Source of the DNA: Peribacillus frigoritolerans
Lineage (GTDB): Bacteria; Bacillota; Bacilli; Bacillales; DSM-1321
Direction of reading: 5' to 3'
Assembly: GCF_001636405.1 (NCBI RefSeq)
Contig: NZ_KV440950.1
Coordinates: forward strand, 4,568,778-4,632,777
Length of the DNA: 64,000 nucleotides
Below are positions 1 to 9,478 of this stretch, one piece after another (the stretch's first letter is position 1; each line of letters opens with the position of its first letter). The notes below the pieces were generated by a model. The model saw only the letters and a program-made list of their open reading frames with translations. It did not search any database and had not been told where the DNA came from. A program made the position numbers and the translations under genes.

Positions 1-48
1 ATCACCCTTTATATCTTGCAAATATAAAACATAGGTGGTAAATAAAAA

Positions 49-1014
49 ATGGAAACAAAACCATATAGAGTATTACTTTATTATTTGTATGTACCTATCG
101 AGAATCACGAAGAATTCGCAGCCGAGCATCTAGCGGCATGTAAAGCCCTTGAATTGAAAGGCCGTATCTTGGTGGCTTCAGAAGGTATCAACGGAACGGT
201 TTCAGGTACGATCGAACAAACCGAAAAATATATGGACATGATGAAAAGCGATCCCCGCTTTGCCGATATCGTGTTTAAAATAGATGAAGCTGAAGGCCAT
301 GCTTTCAAAAAAATGCATGTTCGTCCACGCAATGAACTTGTAACGCTTCGCTTGGAAGACGACATCAACCCGAACAAGACGACAGGCAAATACTTGAGCC
401 CGAAGGAGTTCTTCGAGCAAATGCAAGATGAAAACACCATCGTCCTTGATGCCAGAAATGACTATGAATTTGATTTAGGACATTTCAGGGGTGCAATCAA
501 GCCAGAAATCACGAATTTCCGTGAACTTCCGGAATGGGTACGGGAAAATAAAGAAATGTTCGAAGGCAAAAAAATCCTAACGTATTGCACCGGCGGTATC
601 CGCTGTGAGAAATTCTCCGGCTGGCTTGTCGAAGAAGGCTTTGAAGATGTAAGCCAGCTGCATGGCGGCATCGCAACATACGGGAAGGATCCCGAAGTCC
701 AAGGTGAGCTATGGGATGGCCAAATGTATGTTTTCGATGAAAGGATTGCCGTACCTATCAATCAAAAGGAACATGTCATTGTCGGACGCGATATTTATTC
801 CGGCGAACCTTGTGAACGCTATGTCAATTGCGCTAATCCTGAATGCAACAAGAAAATCCTTTGCAGCGAAGAGAACGAACACAAACATATGCGCAGCTGT
901 ACCCATGAATGCCGAGTGCATCCGCGTAATCGCTATGTAGTCGAGCATAACCTTTCTGAAGAAGAAGTGGCTGAGAGATTACAGCTAATCGAAGATTCCA
1001 TTACGGCAAAATGA
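49..1014 (+). CDS. trhO: tRNA uridine(34) hydroxylase, rhodanese family
   Basis: A 321-residue protein of the YceA/YbfQ/TrhO family, which uses oxygen to hydroxylate uridine 34 in certain tRNAs (known for the family). An N-terminal acylphosphatase-like part (about residues 1-100) is followed by a rhodanese domain (about 120-220) with the active-site loop [14 protein letters not shown], which contains the catalytic cysteine. A cysteine-rich tail ([12 protein letters not shown], then CTHEC) follows, as in Gram-positive members. The ATG is preceded by AGGTGG. The gene stands alone and ends in a strong terminator. Length and motifs are complete. Confidence 0.93.
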   Translation: METKPYRVLLYYLYVPIENHEEFAAEHLAACKALELKGRILVASEGINGTVSGTIEQTEKYMDMMKSDPRFADIVFKIDEAEGHAFKKMHVRPRNELVTLRLEDDINPNKTTGKYLSPKEFFEQMQDENTIVLDARNDYEFDLGHFRGAIKPEITNFRELPEWVRENKEMFEGKKILTYCTGGIRCEKFSGWLVEEGFEDVSQLHGGIATYGKDPEVQGELWDGQMYVFDERIAVPINQKEHVIVGRDIYSGEPCERYVNCANPECNKKILCSEENEHKHMRSCTHECRVHPRNRYVVEHNLSEEEVAERLQLIEDSITAK

Positions 1015-1021
1015 TTTTTAG

Positions 1022-1061
1022 CAAACCCGAATCAGTGGACATGATCCCTGTTCGGGTTTTT
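1022..1061 (+). terminator. Rho-independent terminator of trhO
   Basis: The stem AACCCGAA / TTCGGGTT is followed directly by a run of T, just after the trhO stop codon. Confidence 0.85.
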
Positions 1062-1278
1062 TTATCGAAACCAAATCTTATTTTCCTATATTAAACCTAT
1101 GCCTTGGACTTCCATTCCACTGCAAGAATTAAATATGATCTTTTAATGCCATCTGCTTTTACTGCAATATTACTTCCATTCTTACTTCTATATCACAATA
1201 GAAAAAACCTTCTTAAAACGTAAAAAGAATGGTTTCCGCTTTAAGATTTTAGCGGTCACCAGTCTTACCTACATAAAA

Positions 1279-1310
1279 AGAGCGATTCCTCTTTAGGGGA
1301 ATCGCTCTTC
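1279..1310 (-). terminator. Terminator of the sodC-like gene
   Basis: AGAGCGATTCC pairs with GGAATCGCTCT, and on the minus strand a T-rich tract follows. It lies just past the stop codon of the superoxide dismutase gene. The rest of the 1062-1278 gap shows no convincing gene. Confidence 0.8.
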
Positions 1311-1315
1311 TCATG

Positions 1316-1948
1316 TTATTTTGCCTCTGCACTTACAACAATCCCGCAAGCTTGTCTATCGCCTGCATCACCAGTTTTCAAAGTATCTGCATCCGGCCCT
1401 TTTTCTCCATTGGCTTCATAGCGGTCAGGAATATTGGCAAAGTTGTCTGGATTAGCATGAACGATTACAGCCAGCTCTTCTTTCTTCAGTTGGTCTATTG
1501 TCATGTTATCCAATGTTGCCGTATATTTTGCTGTCCCATCTTCTTTTACATATAAAGGGGGCATATCACCTGCGTGTTTAGAATGCGTTTCATCAGTTGG
1601 GTTGAAGTGCCCTCCCGCTGTAGTGAAAGGGCCATCCTTGGCATCCGGCTCACATGCTGCGTTCTCGTGAACATGGAATCCATGATAGCCTGGCTCAAGA
1701 CCTTCCAAAGCGGTCTCGATCACTACAGAATTCTCTTCAGCGGTAAAGTTCACCGTCCCAAGTGTTTTACCTTCTACATCTTTAACTTCCGCTTTCACCT
1801 GCGGATCAACCTCTGTATCTGTTCCTTGTCCCACTGTAGTCATGTCCTCGGCATCATTACCGGCCTCATTTGAATCATCCGCTGAATTGCATCCATACAG
1901 TAAAAAGGCAGCACACATAGGCAGTATAAGTTTTTGTTTATAGTTCAT
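1316..1948 (-). CDS. sodC: Cu/Zn superoxide dismutase lipoprotein (YojM/SodC type)
   Basis: A 210-residue extracytoplasmic superoxide dismutase-like lipoprotein. The N-terminus is a signal peptide ending in the lipobox LYGC, followed by a low-complexity acidic linker and the SOD fold. Metal-ligand motifs are present: HGFHVHE, GGHFNP, a HSKHAGD stretch and AVIVHANPD, so copper and zinc ligands both look retained. The B. subtilis homologue YojM is described as lacking copper ligands, so activity here is plausible but inferred. The ATG at 1948 was chosen because the signal peptide begins there and GGAGGGAAG precedes it; the frame is open further upstream. Confidence 0.88.
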   Translation of the reverse strand: MNYKQKLILPMCAAFLLYGCNSADDSNEAGNDAEDMTTVGQGTDTEVDPQVKAEVKDVEGKTLGTVNFTAEENSVVIETALEGLEPGYHGFHVHENAACEPDAKDGPFTTAGGHFNPTDETHSKHAGDMPPLYVKEDGTAKYTATLDNMTIDQLKKEELAVIVHANPDNFANIPDRYEANGEKGPDADTLKTGDAGDRQACGIVVSAEAK

Positions 1949-2120
1949 GATAACTTCCCTCCACTCTCTTATATGTATCTTCCTCTTATTACTTTCCACT
2001 ATTATGGAAGAATAAACAAATAGCGTCATAAATAGGAAAAAAGATTACACCAATGAGAGTGAATACCTTACTAAATTCACAGACAAGGATTTTACAATAT
2101 AGCTTATTGGGCTCACATTT

Positions 2121-3428
2121 TTACAAAGTGATGACCCCGAAAGTAATGGCTGCGATCGTCATGATGATCGTTGTCCCAAACGCCCATTTAAACAGGAATT
2201 TTTGATGATCCCCAAAATCCACGCCTACAAGGCCAATCAATATGAATGTTGCAGGCACCAATGGCGATAAGGGGAACCCTGCAGTCGAATGACCTAATAA
2301 TGCCGCCCTTCCGATTTCTACAGGGGCAATGCCGAAGTTCGACGCCGTTTCACTTATGATTGGCAAAATGCCAAAATAATAGGCATCAGGTGAAAAAATG
2401 AACCCCATCGGTATGCTCGTCAGCGCTACCACCAGTGGCAAATGTGCCCCGAGCCACTCCGGAATGACAGTTACGATTGAAGCAGCCATCGAGTCCATCA
2501 TCTTTGTTTCCGTGAATACACCCGTAAAAATCCCAGCTGCGAAAATGAGTGTACAAATCATCACGAAACTATTGGCATGACTTAAAATCCTTTCCTGCTG
2601 TTCTTTTGGGTTAGGAAAGTTAACGAATAGTGCAATCGCAAAAGCGGAGGCAAATAAGATTTGGATCGGCAGCACTTCCATCACCAGCAATACCATCAGT
2701 AAAATCGTCAAGAACCAATTAAACCAAAAAAGCCTGGATGTTCCTTGAGGTGCGGATTCAACAGCTGCAGCCTGCTCGCCCATACCAGGTTGGATGTTCG
2801 TCTCCAAGGAGCTGACTCCCAATCTCTCCCTTTCCTTTTTGCCAAGTACATATGCCGAAAAAAGCGTCCATAAAAGACCGCAAACCATGACCGGAATAAG
2901 AGGAATGAATAACTCCGATACTTCAACCTGAAGGCTCGCGGCCGCCCTGACCAAAGGACCGCCCCATGGAATCATGTTCATGACGCCAGCGGCCAAACCA
3001 ACGACACATGCCAATACGAGCCTGTTCATCCCTAATTTGATATAAAGCGGCAGCATGGCCGAAACAGTGATCATGAATGTAGAAGAACCGTCTCCGTCCA
3101 AACCTACCAATATGGTTATAATGGCGGTTGCCATGACAACCTTTAGCGGATCTCCTTTTACAAAACTCAGTATTTTAGCGATCATGGGCTCGAATAAACC
3201 AACGTCAATCATTAAACCAAAATACAGAATAGCAAAAACGATCATGACTGCTGTCGGTGTCACCTTTAAAATACCCGCAACCATCATATCTCCCATTTCC
3301 GAAGCAAACCCACCAATCAGACCAAAAGCTATCGCCGTGAAGATAAAAGCGACAACCACTGATAAACGCTTCGTGATGACCAAGACCAGAAACGTTAAAA
3401 TCATACAAAACCCTAAAATCGTCAACAT
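2121..3428 (-). CDS. CitMHS-family citrate-metal/proton symporter
   Basis: A 435-residue membrane protein with about 11-12 hydrophobic segments, of the CitMHS family (B. subtilis CitM, CitH, YraO), which imports citrate complexed with divalent metals. Family features include the glycine-rich loop GLDGDGSSTFMITVSAMLPLY and the C-terminal stretch with FSPDAYYFGILPI. A hydrophilic loop at about residues 195-225 divides the two halves. The ATG has AAGGAG upstream. No citrate-sensing two-component system is next to it, so the exact metal preference cannot be told from context. Confidence 0.87.
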   Translation of the reverse strand: MLTILGFCMILTFLVLVITKRLSVVVAFIFTAIAFGLIGGFASEMGDMMVAGILKVTPTAVMIVFAILYFGLMIDVGLFEPMIAKILSFVKGDPLKVVMATAIITILVGLDGDGSSTFMITVSAMLPLYIKLGMNRLVLACVVGLAAGVMNMIPWGGPLVRAAASLQVEVSELFIPLIPVMVCGLLWTLFSAYVLGKKERERLGVSSLETNIQPGMGEQAAAVESAPQGTSRLFWFNWFLTILLMVLLVMEVLPIQILFASAFAIALFVNFPNPKEQQERILSHANSFVMICTLIFAAGIFTGVFTETKMMDSMAASIVTVIPEWLGAHLPLVVALTSIPMGFIFSPDAYYFGILPIISETASNFGIAPVEIGRAALLGHSTAGFPLSPLVPATFILIGLVGVDFGDHQKFLFKWAFGTTIIMTIAAITFGVITL

Positions 3429-3614
3429 GTTTAAAACTCCTTTAATTGGAAAATGTATACCTTTTGTTTATTTGACTTTTCTGAAAAATCAGTATTTTCA
3501 CATTATACCATTTGCCCATTCATTAAAAAACCTGTTAAACAAATTCGTTTAATAAATTAGTTAATTTCTGTATACTATTATTTAGGAACCCGAAGTTTTT
3601 TTCGGAGGAAAGAA

Positions 3615-3632
3615 GTGTTGTATGTAAAATGA
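3615..3632 (+). CDS. Possible five-codon leader peptide of the MFS gene
   Basis: The only good ribosome binding site here (GGAGG at 3604-3608) is 6 bases before a GTG that opens a five-codon frame (GTG TTG TAT GTA AAA TGA). Its TGA overlaps the MFS ATG as ATGA. This looks like a translationally coupled leader. No protein-level support is possible for something this short. Confidence 0.35.
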   Translation: MLYVK

Positions 3633-4840
3633 ACGCTCATAAAATAGCAAAACGGAATCTTTTCATCATGTGGTTCGCCAATTTCTTCATAGGCGGGAGC
3701 ATGACGATGGTTCTCCCTTTCATATCCTTATACATTGGTACATTCGGAGATTATTCGACTCAATATATCCAGCATTGGTCCGGATGGACTTTTGGAATCA
3801 CTTTCGTGACAGCCTTTTTATTTTCACCCATTTGGGGACGGATTGGTGACCGGTATGGCAGAAAGAAAATCTTGATTGCCTGCGCCTTTGGGATGGGCCT
3901 GTCCATCTTCCTGATGGGATTCGTCGAAAATGTTTGGCAGCTATTCGTCCTAAGGATGTTCACAGGAATATTCACTGGCTTCATTTCCATGTCCCAGGCC
4001 TTCATATCAACACAGACACCAAAAGAAATTGCCGGACGTGTACTGGGAACCTTACAAACGGGAAATATAACCGGTTCCCTTTTCGGACCATTGCTTGGCG
4101 GCGTGCTTGCAGACACACTAGGCTATTCAACCGCCTTTAAATTCACCTCCATCACCATTTTCATCTCTGGTCTTCTTGTTTTTGCAACCAAGGAGTACCG
4201 AATGGAGCGGCAGGAGGGAACGAAGTCGAGCTATACAAGCAGGGAGGTTCTCTCACATATCATAAGGAATCCCATCTTGGTGAATGTCATGCTCATCTCC
4301 ACGCTTGTCCAAGTTGCCCACTTCAGCATCCAGCCCATTCTTTCTTTATACGTTGGTGAGCTGCATGGAACTTCCAATCTTGGTTTTTATTCAGGAATCG
4401 CCTTTTCTGCAGCAGGCCTGGGGAATTTATTGATGGCGCGTCACTGGGGCAAGATTGGTGATCGGCATGGACATGTGAAGATTCTTGTGCTGCTTCTTTT
4501 TCTGACAGCTCTTGTCTACTTGCCCGGTGCCTTCATCAATCATTTTTGGCAGCTTGTCTTTGTACGTTTCATACTAGGCATGGCAATAGGCGGCATCATC
4601 CCTGTAAGGATTGCCTACATTCGCCAAGAAGCGCCTGTCGCAATGCAGGGGGAAGTGCTTGGGTACAATACGAGCCTGCGCTTTTTAGGCAATATCATCG
4701 GACCCGCAATGGGCGGAATGGTTGCTGGTTTCTACGGATTCTCTGCCGTCTTCATCACGACCAGCACGTTACTCCTCATAGCCGGACTTGTCCTCTATTT
4801 CGCGATGCACCGCAATCCGGAGTTGGCCAGATCACATTAA
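3629..4840 (+). CDS. MFS multidrug-type efflux transporter (DHA1 family, MdtG/YfmO-like)
   Basis: A 403-residue 12-helix major facilitator protein. The family loop signature appears as GRIGDRYGRKK between helices 2 and 3 and is echoed as GKIGDRHGH between helices 8 and 9. Motif C-like glycine/proline sequence (GSLFGPLLGGVLAD) sits in helix 5, typical of drug/H+ antiporters. The start ATG is about 20 bases from the only Shine-Dalgarno and overlaps the stop of a five-codon frame, suggesting coupled translation. The gene is monocistronic and followed by a terminator. The substrate is not known. Confidence 0.88.
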   Translation: MNAHKIAKRNLFIMWFANFFIGGSMTMVLPFISLYIGTFGDYSTQYIQHWSGWTFGITFVTAFLFSPIWGRIGDRYGRKKILIACAFGMGLSIFLMGFVENVWQLFVLRMFTGIFTGFISMSQAFISTQTPKEIAGRVLGTLQTGNITGSLFGPLLGGVLADTLGYSTAFKFTSITIFISGLLVFATKEYRMERQEGTKSSYTSREVLSHIIRNPILVNVMLISTLVQVAHFSIQPILSLYVGELHGTSNLGFYSGIAFSAAGLGNLLMARHWGKIGDRHGHVKILVLLLFLTALVYLPGAFINHFWQLVFVRFILGMAIGGIIPVRIAYIRQEAPVAMQGEVLGYNTSLRFLGNIIGPAMGGMVAGFYGFSAVFITTSTLLLIAGLVLYFAMHRNPELARSH

Positions 4841-4856
4841 TCACATTTTTGGCAAG

Positions 4857-4887
4857 AAAGCCTGCTTCCATCTTTAAGCAGGCTTTT
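4857..4887 (+). terminator. Terminator of the MFS gene
   Basis: AAGCCTGCTT pairs with AAGCAGGCTT, followed by a short T tract, 16 bases after the stop. Confidence 0.75.
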
Positions 4888-5087
4888 CCCGTTTAATGCT
4901 CATACAGCTGTAGTGTGCTGGATGCTTCTGGAGCCTTTTGTATATGGGAAATGATCGAAGAGAAATCAAGGCAGAAGATTTGAAGGGGTCACGTTCATGC
5001 TTATCCGTAAAGTCCACCAACCCTTATGACACACCCACAAACTGATAAGTATTTTTCCAGCACTTCATAACCCATCGAACTTTATGT

Positions 5088-5248
5088 TAAGATTAATTCA
5101 GGCAAATTTTATGAAAGTAAAAGACGCAAAGCCACGGGCCTAAACCAATAACTTAGTTGTCACGGCAGCCGGGTTGCCAAGATTTTTCTTGAATGGATCA
5201 CTTTATAATTAATTTCTTGCCCCTTTTTAATTTGCCTAAAATTAATAC
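5088..5248 (+). promoter_or_regulatory. Cyclic di-GMP-I (GEMM) riboswitch with expression platform
   Basis: Positions about 5098-5185 hold the GEMM core: GACGCAAAGCC followed by a GGGCCTAAACC segment, then GGCAGCCGGGTTGCC, the tetraloop-receptor side, with GAAA at 5113-5116 as the tetraloop. The 5' strand TTAATTCAGGCAAATT (5093-5108) can alternatively pair with AATTTGCCTAAAATTAA (5229-5245), which lies just before the Shine-Dalgarno of the next gene. This offers a simple switch between the aptamer fold and an alternative helix. Class assignment is by motif recognition; on or off direction is not determined. Confidence 0.85.
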
Positions 5249-5262
5249 AAGGAGGGTTATAT

Positions 5263-5457
5263 ATGTTCTTTCCAACCATTTATTCAGCTACTACGGATGA
5301 GAGACACATAGTTAAAGATAAAAATACTTGTGCATGCGGCACAAGATATAATGCATTCGCAATGTTATCCAGAAGCGACCTTCGAAAGATCAGGTTCAAG
5401 CATTATAAAGAAGTAACATGTCCTTTATGTAAATCCAGTATCATCGATGAGGAATAG
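5263..5457 (+). CDS. Small zinc-ribbon-like protein under c-di-GMP riboswitch control
   Basis: A 64-residue protein with four cysteines arranged C-x-C ... C-x-x-C (CACG near residue 25 and CPLC near residue 55), which suggests a small zinc ribbon. Between them is a basic stretch (RSDLRKIRFKHYKEV). There is no signal peptide or membrane segment. AAGGAGGG sits 6 bases before the ATG. The family is not recognised. Its placement directly behind a GEMM aptamer is the only functional clue and implies a role in a c-di-GMP response such as the motile-sessile switch (inference). Confidence 0.75.
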   Translation: MFFPTIYSATTDERHIVKDKNTCACGTRYNAFAMLSRSDLRKIRFKHYKEVTCPLCKSSIIDEE

Positions 5458-6147
5458 CCTCTTAACACAAGGACGGTTCATACTCCTAAACTTTGATAGA
5501 GCTGGCCTTTCCATCCTCACCACTTCCATATATATAAAAAAACTCTCTTACCTCCTGCCCACATATTGACACAGTTTAAGCACGATTTTTTTTCATTATA
5601 CGAATGGTAAATGTACGGTCAACCTATAACGGGCTCGATAAGATATAAATCATGAAGTAATCATTTGATTGAATCGGCGTTTCGATAGTTCTAAAACCCA
5701 TTTCTAGAATGTCATTAATCGGTTCCAACCGGTGGTGTAAAGCTAGCAGGAAAGGGAAATCCATGTTATTTTGATTTATAATTATGAAATTGATCTCTAC
5801 CGTTTTACTCCACTCTCCCTTAGCGGGAATTTTACAAAAGCCTATAGGAGCCCCTTACGTCAAAACTGGCCAGCCATTAACGGAAATCCAATTCGACTGA
5901 CTTTATTACAAGCATGACCTGTATGCATTCGCCTACCTCCATATAAGTGACTTCCCTCACATGATAGCTCAATCACCTTTTGCACCAATTCTTCTCTCTT
6001 AAAGCATTTTTCCTACGTACGATAAGAAATGAATAGCCCTCGATTTGTCGTTTATATTATCCATATAGATAGAATAAAGGACTCATGCTATAATTTAGTG
6101 CGTTAAAAAAGAAATGAACACATATAAAAGAAAGAAGGAATGTTTCT
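5458..6147. other. 690-base stretch without a supported gene
   Basis: I see no convincing coding sequence. A minus-strand frame around 5880-6010 reads like protein for about 45 codons but lacks a start with a ribosome binding site. The SulP ribosome binding site (AAGGAA) is at the right end. Confidence 0.5.
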
Positions 6148-7605
6148 TTGAATACATCTGCATACAAAAAGGAATGGTTCGGCAACGTTAGAGGAGATGT
6201 TCTATCGGGAATTGTCGTTGCCTTGGCATTGATTCCGGAGGCGATTGCCTTTTCGATCATTGCTGGCGTTGACCCAATGGTTGGTCTATATGCCTCATTC
6301 TGCATTGCCATCGTCATCTCCTTTGTCGGCGGAAGGCCGGGAATGATATCGGCTGCCACTGGCGCAATGGCACTCGTCATGGTCGGGCTTGTTAAAGATC
6401 ATGGCTTGAACTATTTACTTGCTGCTACAATATTGACTGGTTTGCTGCAAATTTTACTAGGGGTTTTAAAAATCGGGAAATTAATGAAGTTCATTCCGAA
6501 GCCGGTCATGACTGGTTTTGTGAATTCTTTAGCCATCTTGATTTTCACGGCACAGCTCACCCATTTCGTGGGCGAAACATGGATCATGTATGTCATGACA
6601 GCCGTTTCATTAGCTATCATTTATCTTTTTCCGCTGATCACGAAAGTCATACCTTCACCACTTGTCGCCATCATATTCATGACGATCGTTGCAGTTACCA
6701 CGGGGGCTACGGTGCGGACGGTTGGGGATATGGGGCAATTGACCGAAGCGCTTCCGATGTTCATGCTTCCAGACATCCCTTTGACCTTCGAAACTTTGAC
6801 GGTCATTTTCCCTTATTCCATTGCCCTTGCGTTTGTTGGACTGCTTGAATCGTTATTGACGGCTCAAATTGTCGATGAGATGACTGACACGGACAGTAAT
6901 AAGAATAAGGAAGCCAAAGGTCAGGGGATTGCGAATATCATCGCCGGATGTTTTGGCGGCATGGCAGGATGTGCGATGATCGGCCAATCCGGTATCAACA
7001 TTAAATCTGGTGGAAGGGGCCGGCTCTCGACATTTGTAGCGGGCGCATTCCTTATGGTATTAATCGTGGTATTGAATGATGTCCTTATCAAAATACCGAT
7101 GGCTGCACTTGTCGCAGTCATGATCATGGTTTCAATCGGGACATTTGACTGGTCTTCCCTAAAGAGGCTCACTAGAGCTCCTAAGTCGGATGCAGCCGTG
7201 ATGATCGTGACGGTCCTCATTGTCCTTTATACACATGACTTATCAAAAGGGGTATTTGCCGGAGTGCTTTTGAGCATGATTTTCTTCTCGGCTAAAATTT
7301 CTAAAGTGGCAGTAGAGAAAACGGCAGACATCCAGGCTAAGAAAATCACTTACCGTATCAGCGGACAAATATTTTTCGCTTCTGTCCAGGACTTTATTTC
7401 AAAGTTCGACTTCAAGGAAAAAGCCGATGCAATCGTCATCGACTTCTCCCATTCCAAGATCTGGGATGCTTCGGCAGTCGGTGCTGTCGATACGGTTATT
7501 CTTAAATATCAGCTCTTGGGAATACCTGTCCAAGTCCAAGGACTCGATGAAGAAAGTTCGAAATTGCTTGAAAAACTCGCCACCTCAGAAAGTAAAATAT
7601 CTTAA
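6148..7605 (+). CDS. SulP-family anion transporter with STAS domain
   Basis: A 485-residue SulP/SLC26-type permease for sulfate, bicarbonate or another anion. About 10-12 membrane segments occupy residues 10-385, with the typical early motif [21 protein letters not shown] and the GLYASF stretch. A cytoplasmic STAS-like domain covers about 395-485 ([19 protein letters not shown]). The start is a TTG preceded by AAGGAA at 7 bases; the sequence just after it ([20 protein letters not shown]) fits a normal SulP N-terminus. The substrate cannot be assigned, and no carbonic anhydrase or cysteine gene adjoins it. Confidence 0.88.
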   Translation: MNTSAYKKEWFGNVRGDVLSGIVVALALIPEAIAFSIIAGVDPMVGLYASFCIAIVISFVGGRPGMISAATGAMALVMVGLVKDHGLNYLLAATILTGLLQILLGVLKIGKLMKFIPKPVMTGFVNSLAILIFTAQLTHFVGETWIMYVMTAVSLAIIYLFPLITKVIPSPLVAIIFMTIVAVTTGATVRTVGDMGQLTEALPMFMLPDIPLTFETLTVIFPYSIALAFVGLLESLLTAQIVDEMTDTDSNKNKEAKGQGIANIIAGCFGGMAGCAMIGQSGINIKSGGRGRLSTFVAGAFLMVLIVVLNDVLIKIPMAALVAVMIMVSIGTFDWSSLKRLTRAPKSDAAVMIVTVLIVLYTHDLSKGVFAGVLLSMIFFSAKISKVAVEKTADIQAKKITYRISGQIFFASVQDFISKFDFKEKADAIVIDFSHSKIWDASAVGAVDTVILKYQLLGIPVQVQGLDEESSKLLEKLATSESKIS

Positions 7606-7690
7606 AGAAGTAAAATTCTGCTGAATAGAAACTTTTCAAACCGACAAAATAGATAACATGAATCATTTCCTTTTGAAAGGAGCGAAAAGC

Positions 7691-7837
7691 ATGACACCTG
7701 AGCAGGATTATACGGCAGCAAATCTGTCACCGGATTTATTGAATGAACTGAAAAGCTTTGAAAGCAAACTTGGCGAGGAAGCCAATAAAGAATTGATTGT
7801 CATCGCCTATGAAAAAGAAAAGGAATCTTTAAATTAA
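7691..7837 (+). CDS. Small hypothetical protein (48 aa)
   Basis: ATG at 7691 follows a good AAAGGAG site and opens a 48-codon frame, ending in a terminator hairpin four bases later. The product is acidic and soluble (MTPEQDYTAANLSPDLL... ending KEKESLN), predicted mostly helical. The family is not recognised. It sits 85 bases after the SulP gene and may be cotranscribed. The ribosome site, compact frame and terminator make it credible. Confidence 0.65.
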   Translation: MTPEQDYTAANLSPDLLNELKSFESKLGEEANKELIVIAYEKEKESLN

Positions 7838-7841
7838 GAAA

Positions 7842-7884
7842 AAAGACTCAAACACCCTTAATGGGATGGTTGAGTCTTTTTTTG
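7842..7884 (+). terminator. Terminator after the small ORF
   Basis: AAAAGACTCAA pairs with TTGAGTCTTTT, followed by further T residues. Confidence 0.8.
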
Positions 7885-7890
7885 AATGTA

Positions 7891-7933
7891 CAGAAAAAGG
7901 GTGCCCATGTTTTTAATGAGCAACCCTTTTCCT
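7891..7933 (-). terminator. Terminator of ppaC
   Basis: On the minus strand AAAAGGGT(T)GC and GCACCCTTTT form a stem directly after the ppaC stop, with a T-rich 3' flank. Confidence 0.6.
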
Positions 7934-7936
7934 GTA

Positions 7937-8866
7937 TTATTTGCTGAATACGTCGGTTAAGACCGGCACGATTTGTTTTTTACGCGATACAACGCCTTCC
8001 AAGACGGCGATGTTATTGTTTAATGAAACGTCATATGCCTTTTCAACCGCATATGCCGCTTTACCAAGGGCCAAGGCAACGGAATCATTAGTCAGGATAT
8101 CCGTTACGACGAATAGGAACAAGTCCAATTCCTTCACTGCGATGACCGCTTCAATCGCTGCTTCCAATTCAGCTTGCTTAGCAAGGACTTCGTTCGGGTC
8201 AACAGCATTGACCTGTGCTATTTCCACTTTAGCCATTCCCATGGAGAATTCCTTGGCATCAAGAGTGATGAGCTGGGCAATCGTTTTGTCGCTCAAGTCA
8301 GCTCCTGCTTTTAACATTTCCAAGCCATATTTTTCTGCGTCGACTCCCGCAATGGCAGCCAGTTCCATTGCTGCTGCAACGTCCTGCTCCGTGCAAGTCG
8401 GGGATTTGAACAATAAAGAATCGGAAATGATGGCAGACAGCATAAGACCTGCGATTGCTTTAGGGACTTCAATGCCGTTTTCTTTATAAATTTTATTTAA
8501 AATGGTTGCCGTACAGCCAACTGGTTCCGCACGGTAATATAATGGATCGCTTGTTTCAAAGTTAGCGATACGGTGATGGTCGATAACTTCCAACACACGG
8601 ACTTGGTCAATGTCTTCAGCGCTTTGCTGGCGTTCGTTATGATCGACCAGGATTACGCCATCAGCTTCCCCTGCAACTTTTTCCACAAGACGGGGAGCAT
8701 CGAATTTGAATTGGTCCAATGCATATTGAGTTTCACCATTCACTTCACCCAGACGAACTGGTTCAGCGTTGATACCTAGCTGTTTTTTAAGATCTGCATA
8801 AGCGATTGCTGAACAGATTGTGTCTGTATCCGGATTTTTATGTCCAAAAACTAATACTTTTTCCAA
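7937..8866 (-). CDS. ppaC: Manganese-dependent inorganic pyrophosphatase (family II)
   Basis: A 309-residue DHH-family pyrophosphatase, which hydrolyses pyrophosphate in the cytoplasm and drives biosynthetic reactions forward. Motifs in order: [13 protein letters not shown], and the diagnostic DHH in [10 protein letters not shown], then the C-terminal DHHA2 domain with SRKKQIVP. I chose the TTG at 8866 because it gives [10 protein letters not shown] with AAAGGGG eight bases upstream and the exact family length; the frame stays open upstream to 8992. Monocistronic. Confidence 0.93.
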   Translation of the reverse strand: MEKVLVFGHKNPDTDTICSAIAYADLKKQLGINAEPVRLGEVNGETQYALDQFKFDAPRLVEKVAGEADGVILVDHNERQQSAEDIDQVRVLEVIDHHRIANFETSDPLYYRAEPVGCTATILNKIYKENGIEVPKAIAGLMLSAIISDSLLFKSPTCTEQDVAAAMELAAIAGVDAEKYGLEMLKAGADLSDKTIAQLITLDAKEFSMGMAKVEIAQVNAVDPNEVLAKQAELEAAIEAVIAVKELDLFLFVVTDILTNDSVALALGKAAYAVEKAYDVSLNNNIAVLEGVVSRKKQIVPVLTDVFSK

Positions 8867-9169
8867 GATTTTATCCCCTTTTTCATAAATATTTTTTCCG
8901 CGAATCCCCTCAGTGCAATAACGGAGAGCCACCTTTACTAGACACTTTATTTTAACACAAAATCCCGTAAAATCAGCGCTTGATTTATCCATTCCCCCAT
9001 AAAATCTTTCATTCGCCCACCCTCTTCCATCACTTTGTCAATAGATAAGGGTTGGTTTTTTTCAAATATATTAGTTGAATTATCATCGTATATGGCTTAC
9101 GATAATATAAGCAGAAATACTAGATATTGATTACATAAACAATTCCAATAACTATATATAGAATTTTTA

Positions 9170-9447
9170 TAATCCAAGGTGCCAGTGATGGCTGAAAAGG
9201 GAATCCGGTGTAAACCCGGAACTGTCCCCGCAACTGTAAATGTGACGAAATGAGAAAACCACTGTATAGCTCTCTATACGGGAAGGACTCAAAGTAGGAT
9301 GATCATGAGTCAGGAGACCTACCTTGAATTTTTCACGTTTCTTATTCTTCGGGGATTGAGATGATGAAACGATAGTATAACGGCTATTTTTTCATGCCTC
9401 TTTTATTCTATCGTTTGATCCGCTCAATTCTTTGGGCGGTTTTTTTA
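9170..9447 (+). promoter_or_regulatory. Cobalamin riboswitch with antiterminator and terminator
   Basis: The B12 aptamer spans about 9170-9326: AAGGTGCC, the conserved GGGAA...GGTG..AAA...CCCGGAACTGTCCCCGCAACTGT core, then GAGTCAGGAGACCTACCTT closing P1. Downstream, 9354-9375 (GATTGAG...AAACGATAG) is complementary to 9408-9430 (CTATCGTTTGATC...CTCAATTC). That helix would disrupt the terminator CCGC...GCGG plus T tract at 9419-9447. This predicts transcription termination when adenosylcobalamin is bound. The aptamer call is by motif; the switching model is inferred from the visible pairing. Confidence 0.92.
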
Positions 9448-9478
9448 TTTTAGCGGAAGTTAACAAGGAGGATTATTA

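Noticed and set aside
462..761. Antisense open frames within trhO
   Set aside because: No ribosome site; the plus-strand gene has complete family motifs.
5880..6010. Minus-strand frame reading about 45 protein-like codons (REELVQKVIELSCEG...)
   Set aside because: No start codon with a ribosome binding site, a stop just upstream, and no family recognised.
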